Assembly: GCA_016184125.1 (NCBI GenBank)
Contig: JACPDG010000072.1
Span: forward strand, 20,230-84,229
DNA: 64,000 bases
DNA from: Candidatus Rokuibacteriota bacterium
GTDB lineage: Bacteria; Methylomirabilota; Methylomirabilia; Rokubacteriales; CSP1-6
Direction: 5' to 3'
The notes under the pieces are model-generated. The model was given only the letters and a program-made list of their open reading frames with translations, was not told the origin of the DNA and did not search any database. Positions 1 through 7,436 of the stretch are shown here, piece by piece; the stretch's first letter is position 1, and each line of letters opens with the position of its first letter. The translations under genes were made by a program, and so were the position numbers.

Positions 1-12
1 CGAGCGACATCG

Positions 13-504
13 TTACGCCGAGTCGTCAGCGGCCGAGAAATCGCTCGGCGTGACGTCGTCGAGCCAGCGCGCGATCCGGTCCCGCTCGCGAATGGGCCGA
101 TCCGCAGTCTCGACCAGCGGGCAGGCGTGGGAGAGCGCAGCCGGCGTCGCGCAGATCGGTGCGCCGCTGCGAAGCGCGAGCGCGATCGCATCGGCGGGGT
201 GACAGCGAAAGCTGCGGCCCCCCGCCTCGTCGTCGAACAGCAGCGTGGCGACGATCCCGTCGGGCTCGGCGTCGAGCACCGCGCCGGCGATCGACGCGCC
301 AGCGGCAGCCGTGACGTCGGCGACGAGGTCGTAGATCGGCGCGCAGCCGCAGCGCGAGAGCCCGAGGACCCGCGCGAGGCGTTCCGCCTCGTTCACGGGG
401 ATGAGGAAGCCGAGGCCGAGCCGGCCGGCACAGGTTTCGAGCACCAGCGTCGCAGCCTGGGCGACGGAATCGTGGCGGAGCGCCTTCACTCGCATCAGCG
501 TCAC
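13..504 (-). CDS. Bifunctional nuclease (BFN, DUF151) domain protein
   Basis: A 163-residue protein matching the BFN/DUF151 family along its whole length: an N-terminal strand region, a central part with the hydrophobic pattern of the fold, and the family hallmark HPADAIALALRSGAPI near residues 102-117, which corresponds to the usual R-P-S-D-A-I-A-L-A segment. Known family members have nuclease activity or act as regulators. Residue 1 is a GTG codon; an ATG three codons in is an alternative start. The gene ends 12 bases from the window edge and lies head-to-tail with the hemP group, 90 bases away. The family call is firm; substrate and role cannot be read from sequence. Confidence 0.8.
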   Translation of the reverse strand: MTLMRVKALRHDSVAQAATLVLETCAGRLGLGFLIPVNEAERLARVLGLSRCGCAPIYDLVADVTAAAGASIAGAVLDAEPDGIVATLLFDDEAGGRSFRCHPADAIALALRSGAPICATPAALSHACPLVETADRPIRERDRIARWLDDVTPSDFSAADDSA

Positions 505-594
505 GGCGAGCCCTCCTTGGCGCGGTCATCGCGCCGGTCGTTGGCTCGCTGCCCGAGGCGGACGAAGCCTCGCGGTGGCTGGCTGGTTTGCGAA

Positions 595-804
595 CTATTT
601 GGTCAGGATCAGCTTGTCGGCTTTCGTGATACGGAGGCGATACTCCTGGCCGCGATGGACGATCACCACCTCGCGTTCCTCGCGGAAGAGCGACGTGCTG
701 AATATCCGTCGCGGCGCCTGGCGCTCCTCGAGGGGCGCGCGGCAGTCAACGGATGCGCGGCCGTCGGCGGGCGTCCTTCGGCCGTCGGCGGGCTTCCCGT
801 CCAT
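595..804 (-). CDS. hemP: HemP-like hemin uptake protein
   Basis: A 69-residue protein whose last 38 residues carry the HemP signature: an S-x-x-L-F segment, then a basic/hydrophobic stretch containing HRGQEYRLRITK and ending KLILTK. HemP proteins are small factors tied to haem or iron uptake and are normally iron-repressed. The first 30 residues are low-complexity. The ATG lies five bases after the stop of the 53-aa gene, so the two are likely co-translated from the XRE-led transcript. With the FbpAB genes and the DtxR-family regulator nearby, this marks an iron-acquisition section. A longer N-terminus in the same frame is possible but has the look of non-coding translation. Confidence 0.75.
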   Translation of the reverse strand: MDGKPADGRRTPADGRASVDCRAPLEERQAPRRIFSTSLFREEREVVIVHRGQEYRLRITKADKLILTK

Positions 805-809
805 CACGC

Positions 810-971
810 TCACGACACCCGCGTCACGTGCTCGGGGGCCTCCGGACGAGCCACGTCCGGCACCGATTTCCGCACGGCACGGACAAACGCCCACCCCATG
901 CCTGCGATGGCCGCTGCCGCCCGCGTCTCCTCGAGACCTTCGAGGATGGTGATCAGCACGCCTGCAGCCAT
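810..971 (-). CDS. Small 53-residue protein of unknown function
   Basis: I do not recognise this product. It begins MAAGVLITILEGLEETRAAA and is mildly amphipathic, with a possible short helix at residues 3-35 (LITIL ... GMGWAFVRAV) and a polar tail; no cysteines. Support for translation is good: a strong ribosome binding site, GGAGGAGG, sits about five bases before the ATG inside the end of the XRE gene, and the hemP start follows the stop by five bases. The tight packing makes it part of an XRE / small protein / hemP operon. It could be a small membrane-associated or regulatory partner of HemP; that is a guess from position only. Confidence 0.6.
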   Translation of the reverse strand: MAAGVLITILEGLEETRAAAAIAGMGWAFVRAVRKSVPDVARPEAPEHVTRVS

Positions 972-974
972 ACG

Positions 975-1283
975 CTACCTCCTCCGTCTCCGGGCTGGCC
1001 GTCGCGCCTGGTCGCCGGGAAGCTGGAAGATCTCCGAGAGCGACACGCCGAGCGCCCGGGCCACGCGAGCCAGCGTGCGGATCGTGGCGTTCACCCGGCC
1101 GCTCTCGATCCGCTGGTAGTACTTGTAGCTGACGCCTCGCTCGCCCATCGCCCACTGAGTGAGGTCGCGCTCGACCCGCAGCGCGCGGAGCCTCGCGCCG
1201 AGCGCCTTGATCTCGCGCTCGTCGCCGACTCCCATTTCTGAGTGGGTTTCCCGCCCGGTGCGCCTCTGGATACGCTCCGCCAT
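975..1283 (-). CDS. XRE-family transcriptional regulator
   Basis: A 102-residue protein with a Cro/CI-type helix-turn-helix at about residues 27-80: the L-R-x-x-R-D-L-T-Q opening, the Y-x-R-I-E-S-G-R recognition-helix edge and the ARVARALGVSLSEIF closing helix are all visible. The C-terminal tail is arginine-rich. It is the first gene of a short operon with the 53-aa gene and hemP, and divergent from a ferritin-like gene only 38 bases away, so it may control both directions. The ATG at 1283 has a weak ribosome site; an internal ATG about 16 codons in (MGVGDEREIK) is an alternative start. The DNA target is unknown. Confidence 0.8.
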   Translation of the reverse strand: MAERIQRRTGRETHSEMGVGDEREIKALGARLRALRVERDLTQWAMGERGVSYKYYQRIESGRVNATIRTLARVARALGVSLSEIFQLPGDQARRPARRRRR

Positions 1284-1321
1284 CGCTCGGTCAACCCAAC
1301 CGGAGCTGAGGAGGCGCGGTG

Positions 1322-1777
1322 ATGAATGCTGAGGCGGTGATCCGCGTGCTGAACCGGGGGCTGTCGATCGAATATGCGGGCGTGATCCAGTTTCTCCAGG
1401 CGTCCTCGCTGGTCCAGGGGCCGTATCGCGAGGTCCACGCGGGCTTCTTCCGGGAGCGGAGCGAGGCCTCGTGGAAGCACGGACAAAAGCTCGGTCGCTG
1501 GATCGTGTTGCTCAACGGGCTGCCGGCGGTGGAGCCGGCGCCGATCAAGCAGTCGACCGAGCTCACCGAGATGCTGCGCCAGGGGCTCGAGCTCGAGGGC
1601 GAAGCGCACCGCACCTACCTGGAGGCCCTCGGGCTCGTGGCCGACGCCGCCGCCCTGCGCCTGTTCGTCGAGGAGATGGTGCAGGACGAGCGGCTCGACA
1701 TCGACACGTTCGAGCGGCTCCTCGGCCAGAAGACCGTCACGGTGGCGGCGAAAGAGGTCAAGCTGAAGCCCGCGTAG
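1322..1777 (+). CDS. Ferritin-like (bacterioferritin/Dps-type) four-helix protein
   Basis: A 151-residue, mostly helical protein with the layout of bacterioferritin: an NRGLSIEY helix start, a second helix followed by GRWIVLLNGLP, where bacterioferritins have the turn before helix C, and E-rich helices ending VEEMVQDERLDIDTFERLL. The last helix aligns with the family's E-x-x-H iron-ligand segment, but the usual His is replaced by Asp (DERLDID). The usual E-x-x-H in helix B is also altered, so the diiron site may be incomplete. The ATG at 1322 is preceded by GAGGAGG at good spacing; a GTG lies one codon upstream. Its iron-section setting suggests iron storage or handling, but function is uncertain. 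Confidence 0.65.
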   Translation: MNAEAVIRVLNRGLSIEYAGVIQFLQASSLVQGPYREVHAGFFRERSEASWKHGQKLGRWIVLLNGLPAVEPAPIKQSTELTEMLRQGLELEGEAHRTYLEALGLVADAAALRLFVEEMVQDERLDIDTFERLLGQKTVTVAAKEVKLKPA

Positions 1778-2105
1778 TCCGATCCGCCGCCGCGCGCCCC
1801 GGGAAGGGCAGGACGTCGGCGCCGCCTTCACCCGGGGCGTGCTGCCCGCGGGCGAGCCGCTCGGCGCGCTCCAGCAGGATGCGCAGGCCGGCGAGGCGCG
1901 CGGGCAGCGTCAATGTGCGCTGCGCATACCACCCGATTCCCTCGCCCCACGCGAGCAGGCGCAGCTCCGCGATGCCGTTGCCCGCGTCGTCCACGCGCCA
2001 CACCACCTCGAGCTTCTCGTCCGGCTGCCGGCCGTCGACCACGCCGAGGGACACTTCGTGCGGAAGTCGATTCCGTCGGTCGGTGCGCTCGGCGATCTCG
2101 GGCAT
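1758..2105 (-). CDS. Conserved-looking hypothetical protein under a DtxR-type operator
   Basis: A 115-residue product that I do not recognise. Residues 28-85 look like a small beta-plus-helix fold (KLEVVWRVDDAGNGIAELRL, WGEGIGWYAQRTLTLPA, then a leucine/arginine helix); the last 30 residues are low-complexity. The start is well supported by GGCGGAGG five to six bases before the ATG. A perfect 14-bp palindrome matching the site at the DtxR-family regulator gene lies 41 bases upstream, so it is probably metal-regulated. It converges with the ferritin-like gene, their ends overlapping by 20 bases. It follows fbpB in the same direction but probably has its own promoter. Confidence 0.6.
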   Translation of the reverse strand: MPEIAERTDRRNRLPHEVSLGVVDGRQPDEKLEVVWRVDDAGNGIAELRLLAWGEGIGWYAQRTLTLPARLAGLRILLERAERLARGQHAPGEGGADVLPFPGRAAADRTTRASA

Positions 2106-2145
2106 CGGGCCTCCGCCAGTGAGTAGGCTACCAAAATACCGCGAG

Positions 2146-2159
2146 TTAGGTATACCTAA
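2146..2159. promoter_or_regulatory. Perfect 14-bp palindrome, likely DtxR/MntR-family operator
   Basis: TTAGGTATACCTAA is a perfect inverted repeat in the gap between fbpB and the leftward 115-aa gene. It matches 12 of 14 positions of the site directly before the DtxR-family regulator gene at 5034-5047 and resembles known DtxR/MntR operators (TTAGG...CCTAA arms). It lies 41 bases upstream of the 115-aa start codon, where a repressor would block the promoter. Binding is inferred. Confidence 0.6.
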
Positions 2160-2210
2160 TTCACCCGACGACTGTCAAGCGTCTCGATGGGCTCCCCGGC
2201 CGGCCCTCGC

Positions 2211-3893
2211 TCAACGCCCGGCGCGGCCGCTCCAGCGGATCGCGAGCGAGACGGGTACCAGGCCCGCGAGGACGATCGCGAGCGCGGGCACCGCGGCCTC
2301 GGCCCACAGGGACTCCGACGTGCGCTCCCACACCTCGACGGCGAGCGTGGTGAAGCCGAACGGACGCAGCAGGAGCGTCGCCGGCATCTCCTTCATCGTG
2401 TCCACGAACACGAGGACGAGGGCCGTGAGCAGGCCCCGCCGCAGCAGCGGCACGTGCACCCGCGCCAGCACGCCCGCCACGCCGGCGCCGAGCGACCGCG
2501 CGGCGTCGTCGAGGCTGGACGGGATGCGGCCGAGCCCCGCGTCGAGCGTCTGGAAGGCGACCGCCAGGAAGCGCACGACGTACGCGAAGACCAGACCGAG
2601 GATCGAGCCCGTGAGCACGAGCCCCACGGGGCGACCGAGCAGGCGCTCGAGCGCATCGACGAGATGATGGTCGGCCCACGCAGTCGGGAGGAGGATGCCG
2701 ACCGCGATCAGGGATCCCGGCAGCGCGTAGCCCATCGCCGCGAACTGCGTCGCAACGCGGACACCCGGCGCCGGGTGCAGGCGCCGCGCGTAAGCGAGGA
2801 CGAGCGCGAAGACTGCGCACACCGCGGCGCCCGTGGTGGCGATGACGACCGTGTTGCGCAGCACGCCGGCGAACCGGGACGGCACGAAGAACGGGCCCGC
2901 TGCCTCGGCGGCCCAGACGAGGAGCTGTCCCACCGGAAGCGCGAACGCGAGCGTCAGGACGAGAGCGCAGCCGAGCGTGGCCGCCGCCGCCCGGTGCCCG
3001 CGCAGCTGCTCGCGCGTGATGCCAGGTCCTCGCCGGTGACTCTGCTCGAAGCGCGCGCGCCCTCGGAGCGCGCGCTCCAGGGCGAGGAGCCCCAGGGCGA
3101 ACAGGAGGAGCAGGCTCGCGAGCTGCGTGGCCGCGGCACGGTCGAACATGCCGTACCAGACGCGATAGATCGCCTCCGTGAACGTGCGGTAGCCGAACGT
3201 GGCCACGGTGCCGAAGTCGGCGAGCGCCTCCATCATCGCGAGCGACGCGCCCGCGACGATGGCCGGCCGCGCCAGCGGCAGCGTCACCTCGCGAAAGGCG
3301 GCGAGCCTCGAGCGGCCGAGGCTCCGCGCGGTCTCGAGCGTCCCCGCCCCCTGCTCGACGAACGCCACGCGCGCGAGGAGGTACACGTAGGGGTAGAAGA
3401 CGAGCGTCATCAGCAGGATCACGCCGCCCGCGGAGCGCAGCTCGGGCACGCGGGCTCCGTCGCCGAGCCATGCGCGCAGCGCCGTCTGCACCGGCCCGGC
3501 GTAGTCGAACAGGCCGAGGAACGCGAACCCGATCACGTAGGCCGGCACCGCGAGCGGCAGCATGAGGCCGCCCTCGAAGACGGATCGTCCCGGGAACTCG
3601 TAGCCCACGACCAGCCAGGCCAGCGCAGTGCCGAGGACGGCCGTGCCGAGGCCGACGCCGACGAGAAGCACGAGGGTGTTCAGGGACAGCTCCAGGAGCT
3701 GCGTGCGCCAGAGGTGGACCCAGACGTCGACGGCGGGGCGCGCGAGCGACGCCACGACGGAGAGGAGCGGCACGGCGACGAGCGCCGCGATCGCGGCGGC
3801 GCCGAGCGTCCACGCAGATGGCACCACCGTCGCCGGGAGCGCTCCGGCTCCCGGGACGGTGCGGACCCGCGCGGACCGCGGTCCGTTCGTCAC
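2211..3893 (-). CDS. fbpB: Iron(III) ABC transporter permease, FbpB/SfuB type
   Basis: A 560-residue inner-membrane protein made of two homologous BPD-permease halves, as in FbpB/SfuB. Each half has about six hydrophobic segments and a cytoplasmic EAA loop: ETARSLGRSRLAAFREVTLP near residue 185 and DDAARSLGAGVAG...HVPLL near 460, the docking sites for the ATPase. It would move ferric iron, delivered by FbpA, into the cytoplasm. The GTG start lies 10 bases after the fbpA stop with GGGAGC before it, so the two genes form an operon. No ATPase (FbpC) gene follows, which is unusual; the partner must be encoded elsewhere. Related transporters carry thiamine or putrescine, but the FbpA partner favours iron. 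Confidence 0.88.
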   Translation of the reverse strand: MTNGPRSARVRTVPGAGALPATVVPSAWTLGAAAIAALVAVPLLSVVASLARPAVDVWVHLWRTQLLELSLNTLVLLVGVGLGTAVLGTALAWLVVGYEFPGRSVFEGGLMLPLAVPAYVIGFAFLGLFDYAGPVQTALRAWLGDGARVPELRSAGGVILLMTLVFYPYVYLLARVAFVEQGAGTLETARSLGRSRLAAFREVTLPLARPAIVAGASLAMMEALADFGTVATFGYRTFTEAIYRVWYGMFDRAAATQLASLLLLFALGLLALERALRGRARFEQSHRRGPGITREQLRGHRAAAATLGCALVLTLAFALPVGQLLVWAAEAAGPFFVPSRFAGVLRNTVVIATTGAAVCAVFALVLAYARRLHPAPGVRVATQFAAMGYALPGSLIAVGILLPTAWADHHLVDALERLLGRPVGLVLTGSILGLVFAYVVRFLAVAFQTLDAGLGRIPSSLDDAARSLGAGVAGVLARVHVPLLRRGLLTALVLVFVDTMKEMPATLLLRPFGFTTLAVEVWERTSESLWAEAAVPALAIVLAGLVPVSLAIRWSGRAGR

Positions 3894-3903
3894 GCGCTCC
3901 CGA

Positions 3904-4926
3904 TCACTTGTAGCCGACGCGATCGGCGAGCTTGACCGCGGCCGCCTGGAGCTCGCCGGCGGCGGCGACGTTGATGTCGTCCCGCTTGAACTTGCCCCAG
4001 CGCGCGACCAGCGGATTCACCGCGGCCTGCGGGTTGGCGGGGTATTCGAAGGAGAGATCCGCGAAGAGCTGCTGCGCTTCGGGGCTGGACAGGTACTCGA
4101 GGAACTTGATCGCGTTGGCGCGGTTCTTCGCGTGGGCCGTGACGCCCGCGCCGGAGACGTTCACGTGCGTGCCGGTCGTCTGCTGGTTGGCCCAGAACGG
4201 TGCGACGGGGAAGCTCGGGTTCTTCGACACGAGCCGGGCCAGGTAATAGTGGTTCGTCAGGCCGACGTCGCACTGGCCGGCCGCGATCGCCTCGAGGATC
4301 TTGGTGTCGCTGTTGATCAGCGTCGGCTTGTTCGCCACCCAGCCGCGCGCGATCTCCTCCGTGCGGCTCTCGCCGTGGCGCTTGATCATCGTGGCAAGGA
4401 GTGACTGGTTGTAGATGTAGCTCGATGTCCTCAAGCACAGGCGTCCCTGCCACTTCGGGTCGCCGAGCGCCTCGTAGGAGGACAGCTCCGACGGTTTCAC
4501 CTTCGCCGTGTTGTACATGATCGTTCGCGCACGGACCGTGAGGCCGACCCAGCGGTTCTCCGGGTCGCGCAGGTGCCCGGGGACGTTCGCCTCGAGCTGC
4601 GGCGAGTCGATCTTGGCGAGGAGCCCCGCGCGGGCGGCGTTCCAGAGGTTCCCGGCGTCCACGGTGAGCAGGACGTCAGCCGGGGTCCGCTCGTCCTCGG
4701 ACTTAAGCCGCTCGAAGAGCTCGCCCGTGTTCCCGTTGAAGACCTTCACCTGGATGCCGGTCTTCTTCGTGAACGCCTCGAAGGCCGCCTCCTGCCCGTA
4801 GTGACGGGCCGAGTAGACGACGACCTCGGCGGCTCCGGCGAGGCCGGGCAGCAGAATGCCCAGCCACGCGCCGAGGAACCCGAAGGCGACGGCGGGAACG
4901 CGCAGGACCCTTGGCAGTCTCCACAT
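3904..4926 (-). CDS. fbpA: Periplasmic ferric-iron-binding protein FbpA/FutA
   Basis: A 340-residue solute-binding protein with a signal peptide (basic start, hydrophobic residues 11-30, cleavage near LAGAA) and a class of fold typical of FbpA/FutA: VVVYSARHYGQEAAFEAF at the mature start, LLTVDAGNLW, and the adjacent tyrosines Y227-Y228 in NHYYLARL that chelate ferric iron in this family, with Y172 as a further candidate ligand. I chose the ATG at 4926, preceded by AGGAAAGGATC, because the longer frame upstream lacks a signal peptide. It leads the fbpAB operon and is divergent from the DtxR-family regulator gene. An operator-like site lies in the 122-base gap between them, so iron-dependent repression of both sides is likely. 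Confidence 0.9.
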   Translation of the reverse strand: MWRLPRVLRVPAVAFGFLGAWLGILLPGLAGAAEVVVYSARHYGQEAAFEAFTKKTGIQVKVFNGNTGELFERLKSEDERTPADVLLTVDAGNLWNAARAGLLAKIDSPQLEANVPGHLRDPENRWVGLTVRARTIMYNTAKVKPSELSSYEALGDPKWQGRLCLRTSSYIYNQSLLATMIKRHGESRTEEIARGWVANKPTLINSDTKILEAIAAGQCDVGLTNHYYLARLVSKNPSFPVAPFWANQQTTGTHVNVSGAGVTAHAKNRANAIKFLEYLSSPEAQQLFADLSFEYPANPQAAVNPLVARWGKFKRDDINVAAAGELQAAAVKLADRVGYK

Positions 4927-5033
4927 GATCGTGATCCTTTCCTGTCTTTCGGAGGAGTCGCCGCGCGAGGCCCCGATTTGCGGGACCTCGAAGCCGGAGG
5001 CTATACTGGGCGCGGCCGGGCGATGCCCGAGTT

Positions 5034-5047
5034 TTAGGTACACTTAA
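5034..5047. promoter_or_regulatory. DtxR-type operator in the fbpA / regulator gap
   Basis: TTAGGTACACTTAA differs at two positions from the perfect palindrome at 2146-2159. It ends one base before the ATG of the DtxR-family gene and about 108 bases before the divergent fbpA start. A TATACT hexamer at 5002-5007, with a poor -35 (TTGCGG, 4978-4983), could give a transcript starting near 5014, so the site would lie just downstream of the start point, an autoregulatory position. It occupies the place of the ribosome site, and only a weak AGG is present, so translation may be inefficient or start from a leaderless RNA. Confidence 0.6.
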
Positions 5048-5048
5048 T

Positions 5049-5759
5049 ATGGCACGCGAGTCAACCCTAAAAAGAGACGCCGCCGCCGACCCCACCTCGT
5101 CGGTGCAGGACTACCTCGCGGCGATCTACGATCTCGGCAGCACGGGCGCGGCGGTCATCAGCGCCAGGCTTGCCAAGCACATGGCGATCTCCGCGCCCGC
5201 CGTGACAGAGGCGATCCAGCGCCTGGCGCGCGGGGGGTACGTGAAGGTTGGCCGCCACAAGGAGCTGACGCTCACGCCGAAGGGCCGCGAGATCGCCGAG
5301 ATGACGGCGCGCCGCCACCGGCTGCTCGAACGCTGGCTGACCGACACGCTGGGCCTCGATTGGATCGACGCGCACGAGGAGGCACACCGGCTCGAGCACG
5401 CCATCTCCCCGCGCGTGGAGAACCGCCTCGCCGAGCTCCTCGGCATGCCGAGCACGTGCCCGCACGGCAACCCGATCCCCGGCATGGCGAAGCCGCGGTC
5501 CGTCGAGCCGTTCCCGCTCGCGCAGGCGAAGGAAGGTGCCACCGTCATCATCGAGCGCATCACCGAGGAGGCCGAGGCCGACAAGAAGCTGCTCGAGCAC
5601 CTGTGGCGGCACGACATCCGGCCGGGCCGCAAGCTCACCATCACCGAGGTGGCCCCGTGGGCCGGCACCATCACCGCGGCGAGCGACGGGCGCAGCATCA
5701 CGCTCGGTCTGCCGGCCGCCGCGAAGCTCTGGGTGTACACGCACTCGGAACGGGGGTAG
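5049..5759 (+). CDS. DtxR/MntR-family metal-dependent repressor
   Basis: A 236-residue protein with the three DtxR domains. A winged helix at residues 18-75 carries SAPAVTEAIQRLARGGYVK as recognition region. A dimerisation/metal domain at about 76-150 contains RRHRLLERWL, EEAHRLEHAIS and CPHGNPIPG. A C-terminal FeoA/SH3-like domain spans about 160-236. In DtxR the site-1 ligands sit in E-A-C-R-W-E-H; here the Cys is His (EAHRLEH), so iron versus manganese preference cannot be decided. Context (divergent fbpA, hemP, ferritin-like gene) favours iron. Two near-identical palindromes at 2146 and 5034 are its likely operators. The next gene begins four bases downstream. Confidence 0.88.
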   Translation: MARESTLKRDAAADPTSSVQDYLAAIYDLGSTGAAVISARLAKHMAISAPAVTEAIQRLARGGYVKVGRHKELTLTPKGREIAEMTARRHRLLERWLTDTLGLDWIDAHEEAHRLEHAISPRVENRLAELLGMPSTCPHGNPIPGMAKPRSVEPFPLAQAKEGATVIIERITEEAEADKKLLEHLWRHDIRPGRKLTITEVAPWAGTITAASDGRSITLGLPAAAKLWVYTHSERG

Positions 5760-5762
5760 GGC

Positions 5763-6137
5763 GTGCGGGGGCTGTTCAAGGTGTTCCTGGTCCTGGCGGT
5801 CGTGGTCTATGGAGGCTGGACGGGGATGCTCGCGCTCCAGCACTACATGAACCTCGCGAACCTGGTGAACGACACCGTGGAGCGCGAGCTGCCGAAGCTG
5901 TCCGGCGCGGGATGGCAACCGGTCGATCGCGCGTATCGCATCCGCGAGTCCATCGTGCAGTCCGCGACGCAGTCCGGGCTCCCGGTCGACGCGAGCGCCG
6001 TGGTCGTCAGCGAGAGCGCCGGCGTCCTCGCCGTGCGGGTCAGGTCGTACTACACACTCGCACGCTACGAGGACAAGGCCGTAACGGTGCCGATCTCGGC
6101 GTCCCGCTCGTTTCCCGTGCCCACCGGCGGCCGATAG
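5763..6137 (+). CDS. Single-pass membrane protein of unknown function
   Basis: A 124-residue protein with one N-terminal membrane segment (FKVFLVLAVVVYGGWTGMLA, about residues 5-24) and an extracytoplasmic domain with beta-rich stretches (ASAVVVSESAGVLAVRVRSY). The layout resembles small pilin-biogenesis or DUF4845-type anchored proteins, but I see no decisive motif. The GTG start is four bases after the DtxR-family stop, so it is probably co-transcribed with the regulator. The gene is followed directly by the 86-bp tandem repeat array. No enzymatic residues stand out. Confidence 0.6.
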   Translation: MRGLFKVFLVLAVVVYGGWTGMLALQHYMNLANLVNDTVERELPKLSGAGWQPVDRAYRIRESIVQSATQSGLPVDASAVVVSESAGVLAVRVRSYYTLARYEDKAVTVPISASRSFPVPTGGR

Positions 6138-6149
6138 CCGATGGTCGAG

Positions 6150-6516
6150 CCGCGCCCCGGGTCCCCCGGGTGCGGCCACGCACCCCCCGGGCGTGTGCGA
6201 GCGGTCGGGGGCCTGGGGGCCCTTCGAGGCCCCGGGGCCGAGCGCGAACCCGAGGCGCGGCCCGGGTCCCCCGGGCGGTGTCCGAGCGCTGGGGGGTTTG
6301 GGGGGCCCTTCGAGGGTTTGGGGGGCCCTTCGAGGCCCCGGGGCCGAGCGCGAACCCGAGGCGCGGCCCGGGTCCCCCGGGCGGTGTCCGAGCGCTGGGG
6401 GGTTTGGGGGGCCCTTCGAGGCCCCGGGGCCGAGCGCGAACCCGAGGCGCGGCCCGGGTCCCCCGGGCGGTGTCCGAGCGCCGGGGGGTTTGGGGGGCCC
6501 TTCGAGGCCCCCCATG
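6150..6516. repeat. Tandem array of an 86-bp GC-rich repeat (dispersed family A)
   Basis: This gene-free stretch of about 370 bases holds a degenerate copy, then three units starting at 6241, 6347 and 6433. The last two are exactly 86 bases apart. The first carries an extra 20-base internal duplication (GGTTTGGGGGGCCCTTCGAG type). Each unit contains GGCCCGGGTCCCCCGGGC and the hairpin GGGGGGCC-CTTCGA-GGCCCC. Single copies of the same element occur at 14757, 22078 and 24837, always in intergenic DNA. It lies between converging genes, so it may act as a bidirectional terminator or structured spacer. Apparent open frames through it are compositional. Confidence 0.85.
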
Positions 6517-6524
6517 ATGAACGG

Positions 6525-7436
6525 TCAGCGCTTCCTGGACGCGCCGTCGCGGCTCTTCGCGTCCGCGAGCAGCTTCTTGACGCGCTCGCGGTCTTCGCCG
6601 GCCGGCGCGGCCTGGACGTAGTGTTCCCACGCGTTGATCGCGTCGGGATCGATCGCGCGCGCCCGGTCGAGGAGCTCGATCGCCTCGCCGGGATGGTCGG
6701 CGATGGCGGCGAGTACCCCGATGTGCGAGAGGGCATCGGCGCTGTTCGGGTCGCGAGTCAGGATGGCTCGGTACGCCGAGAACGCGTCGCCGTAGCGACC
6801 GGTGATGAGTGACTCGCGCGCGGCGTTCAGCATGCCCTGCAGCATGGCCGGGGGCAGCGGACGGGACGCCGAGCCGCCGCCACCGCTGCCGCGTGCCATC
6901 GGGCCGCTCGCGACCGGGCCGTCCGGAGCCGTCCCCATCCCGCCCGGCGCGCTCGCTGTCCCGGGCGGCTCCCCGCCCGCGCCCATGCTCGCCGACTCGT
7001 CGGGCGCGGTGTAGCGCACGAGCCCGACGCCAAGGGTTCCGCCGAAGACGACGAGGAACACGGCGGATGCGGCGAGCACTGCGGGGTGGAGCCACGCCGA
7101 TCGCCGCGGCGAGCCGGCGGCCTCGTGGACGGGCGGCCGGTCCTCGGGGACGGCGGCGCCGAGTCCATCGAGTGCGCCGAGGATCTCCGCCGCCTCCGCC
7201 TCGTACCGCGCGCGAAGGTCGGCGAAGTCGTCGTCGGACACGTGCCCGGCGGCGTGCTCGAAGTCGAGCTCGCGCAGGGCGCGCAGCACCCCGCGCTTCT
7301 GTTCGGTGAGCTGCTCGCGGGCGTCGGGCGGGAACGCCAGGAACGACCGACCTCGCCCGCGCCGAATCAGGGGCCACACGGCGAAGGCGAGCGCCGGAAC
7401 TCCGATGATCACGGCCGCGACGAGCACGCCCGTCAT
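6525..7436 (-). CDS. CcmI-like TPR protein of the cytochrome c maturation operon
   Basis: A 303-residue protein with two membrane segments (residues 4-20 and about 122-145) and a C-terminal TPR region (GRYGDAFSAYRAILTRDPNS, then HPGEAIELLDRARAIDPDAI). Between the first segment and the linker is the CcmI/CycH-type stretch EQKRGVLRALRELDFEHAAG with a following DDFADLRARYEAEA. CcmI chaperones apocytochrome c to the haem ligase through its TPR domain. A Gly/Pro/Ser-rich linker (about 150-200) is a local oddity. The ATG overlaps the ccmH stop in ATGA. It is the last gene of the nine-gene operon and converges with the repeat array. Confidence 0.78.
   Translation of the reverse strand: MTGVLVAAVIIGVPALAFAVWPLIRRGRGRSFLAFPPDAREQLTEQKRGVLRALRELDFEHAAGHVSDDDFADLRARYEAEAAEILGALDGLGAAVPEDRPPVHEAAGSPRRSAWLHPAVLAASAVFLVVFGGTLGVGLVRYTAPDESASMGAGGEPPGTASAPGGMGTAPDGPVASGPMARGSGGGGSASRPLPPAMLQGMLNAARESLITGRYGDAFSAYRAILTRDPNSADALSHIGVLAAIADHPGEAIELLDRARAIDPDAINAWEHYVQAAPAGEDRERVKKLLADAKSRDGASRKR

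Noticed and set aside
6241..6516. CRISPR array
   Set aside because: Units are contiguous without spacers and belong to a dispersed intergenic family. No cas gene is near.
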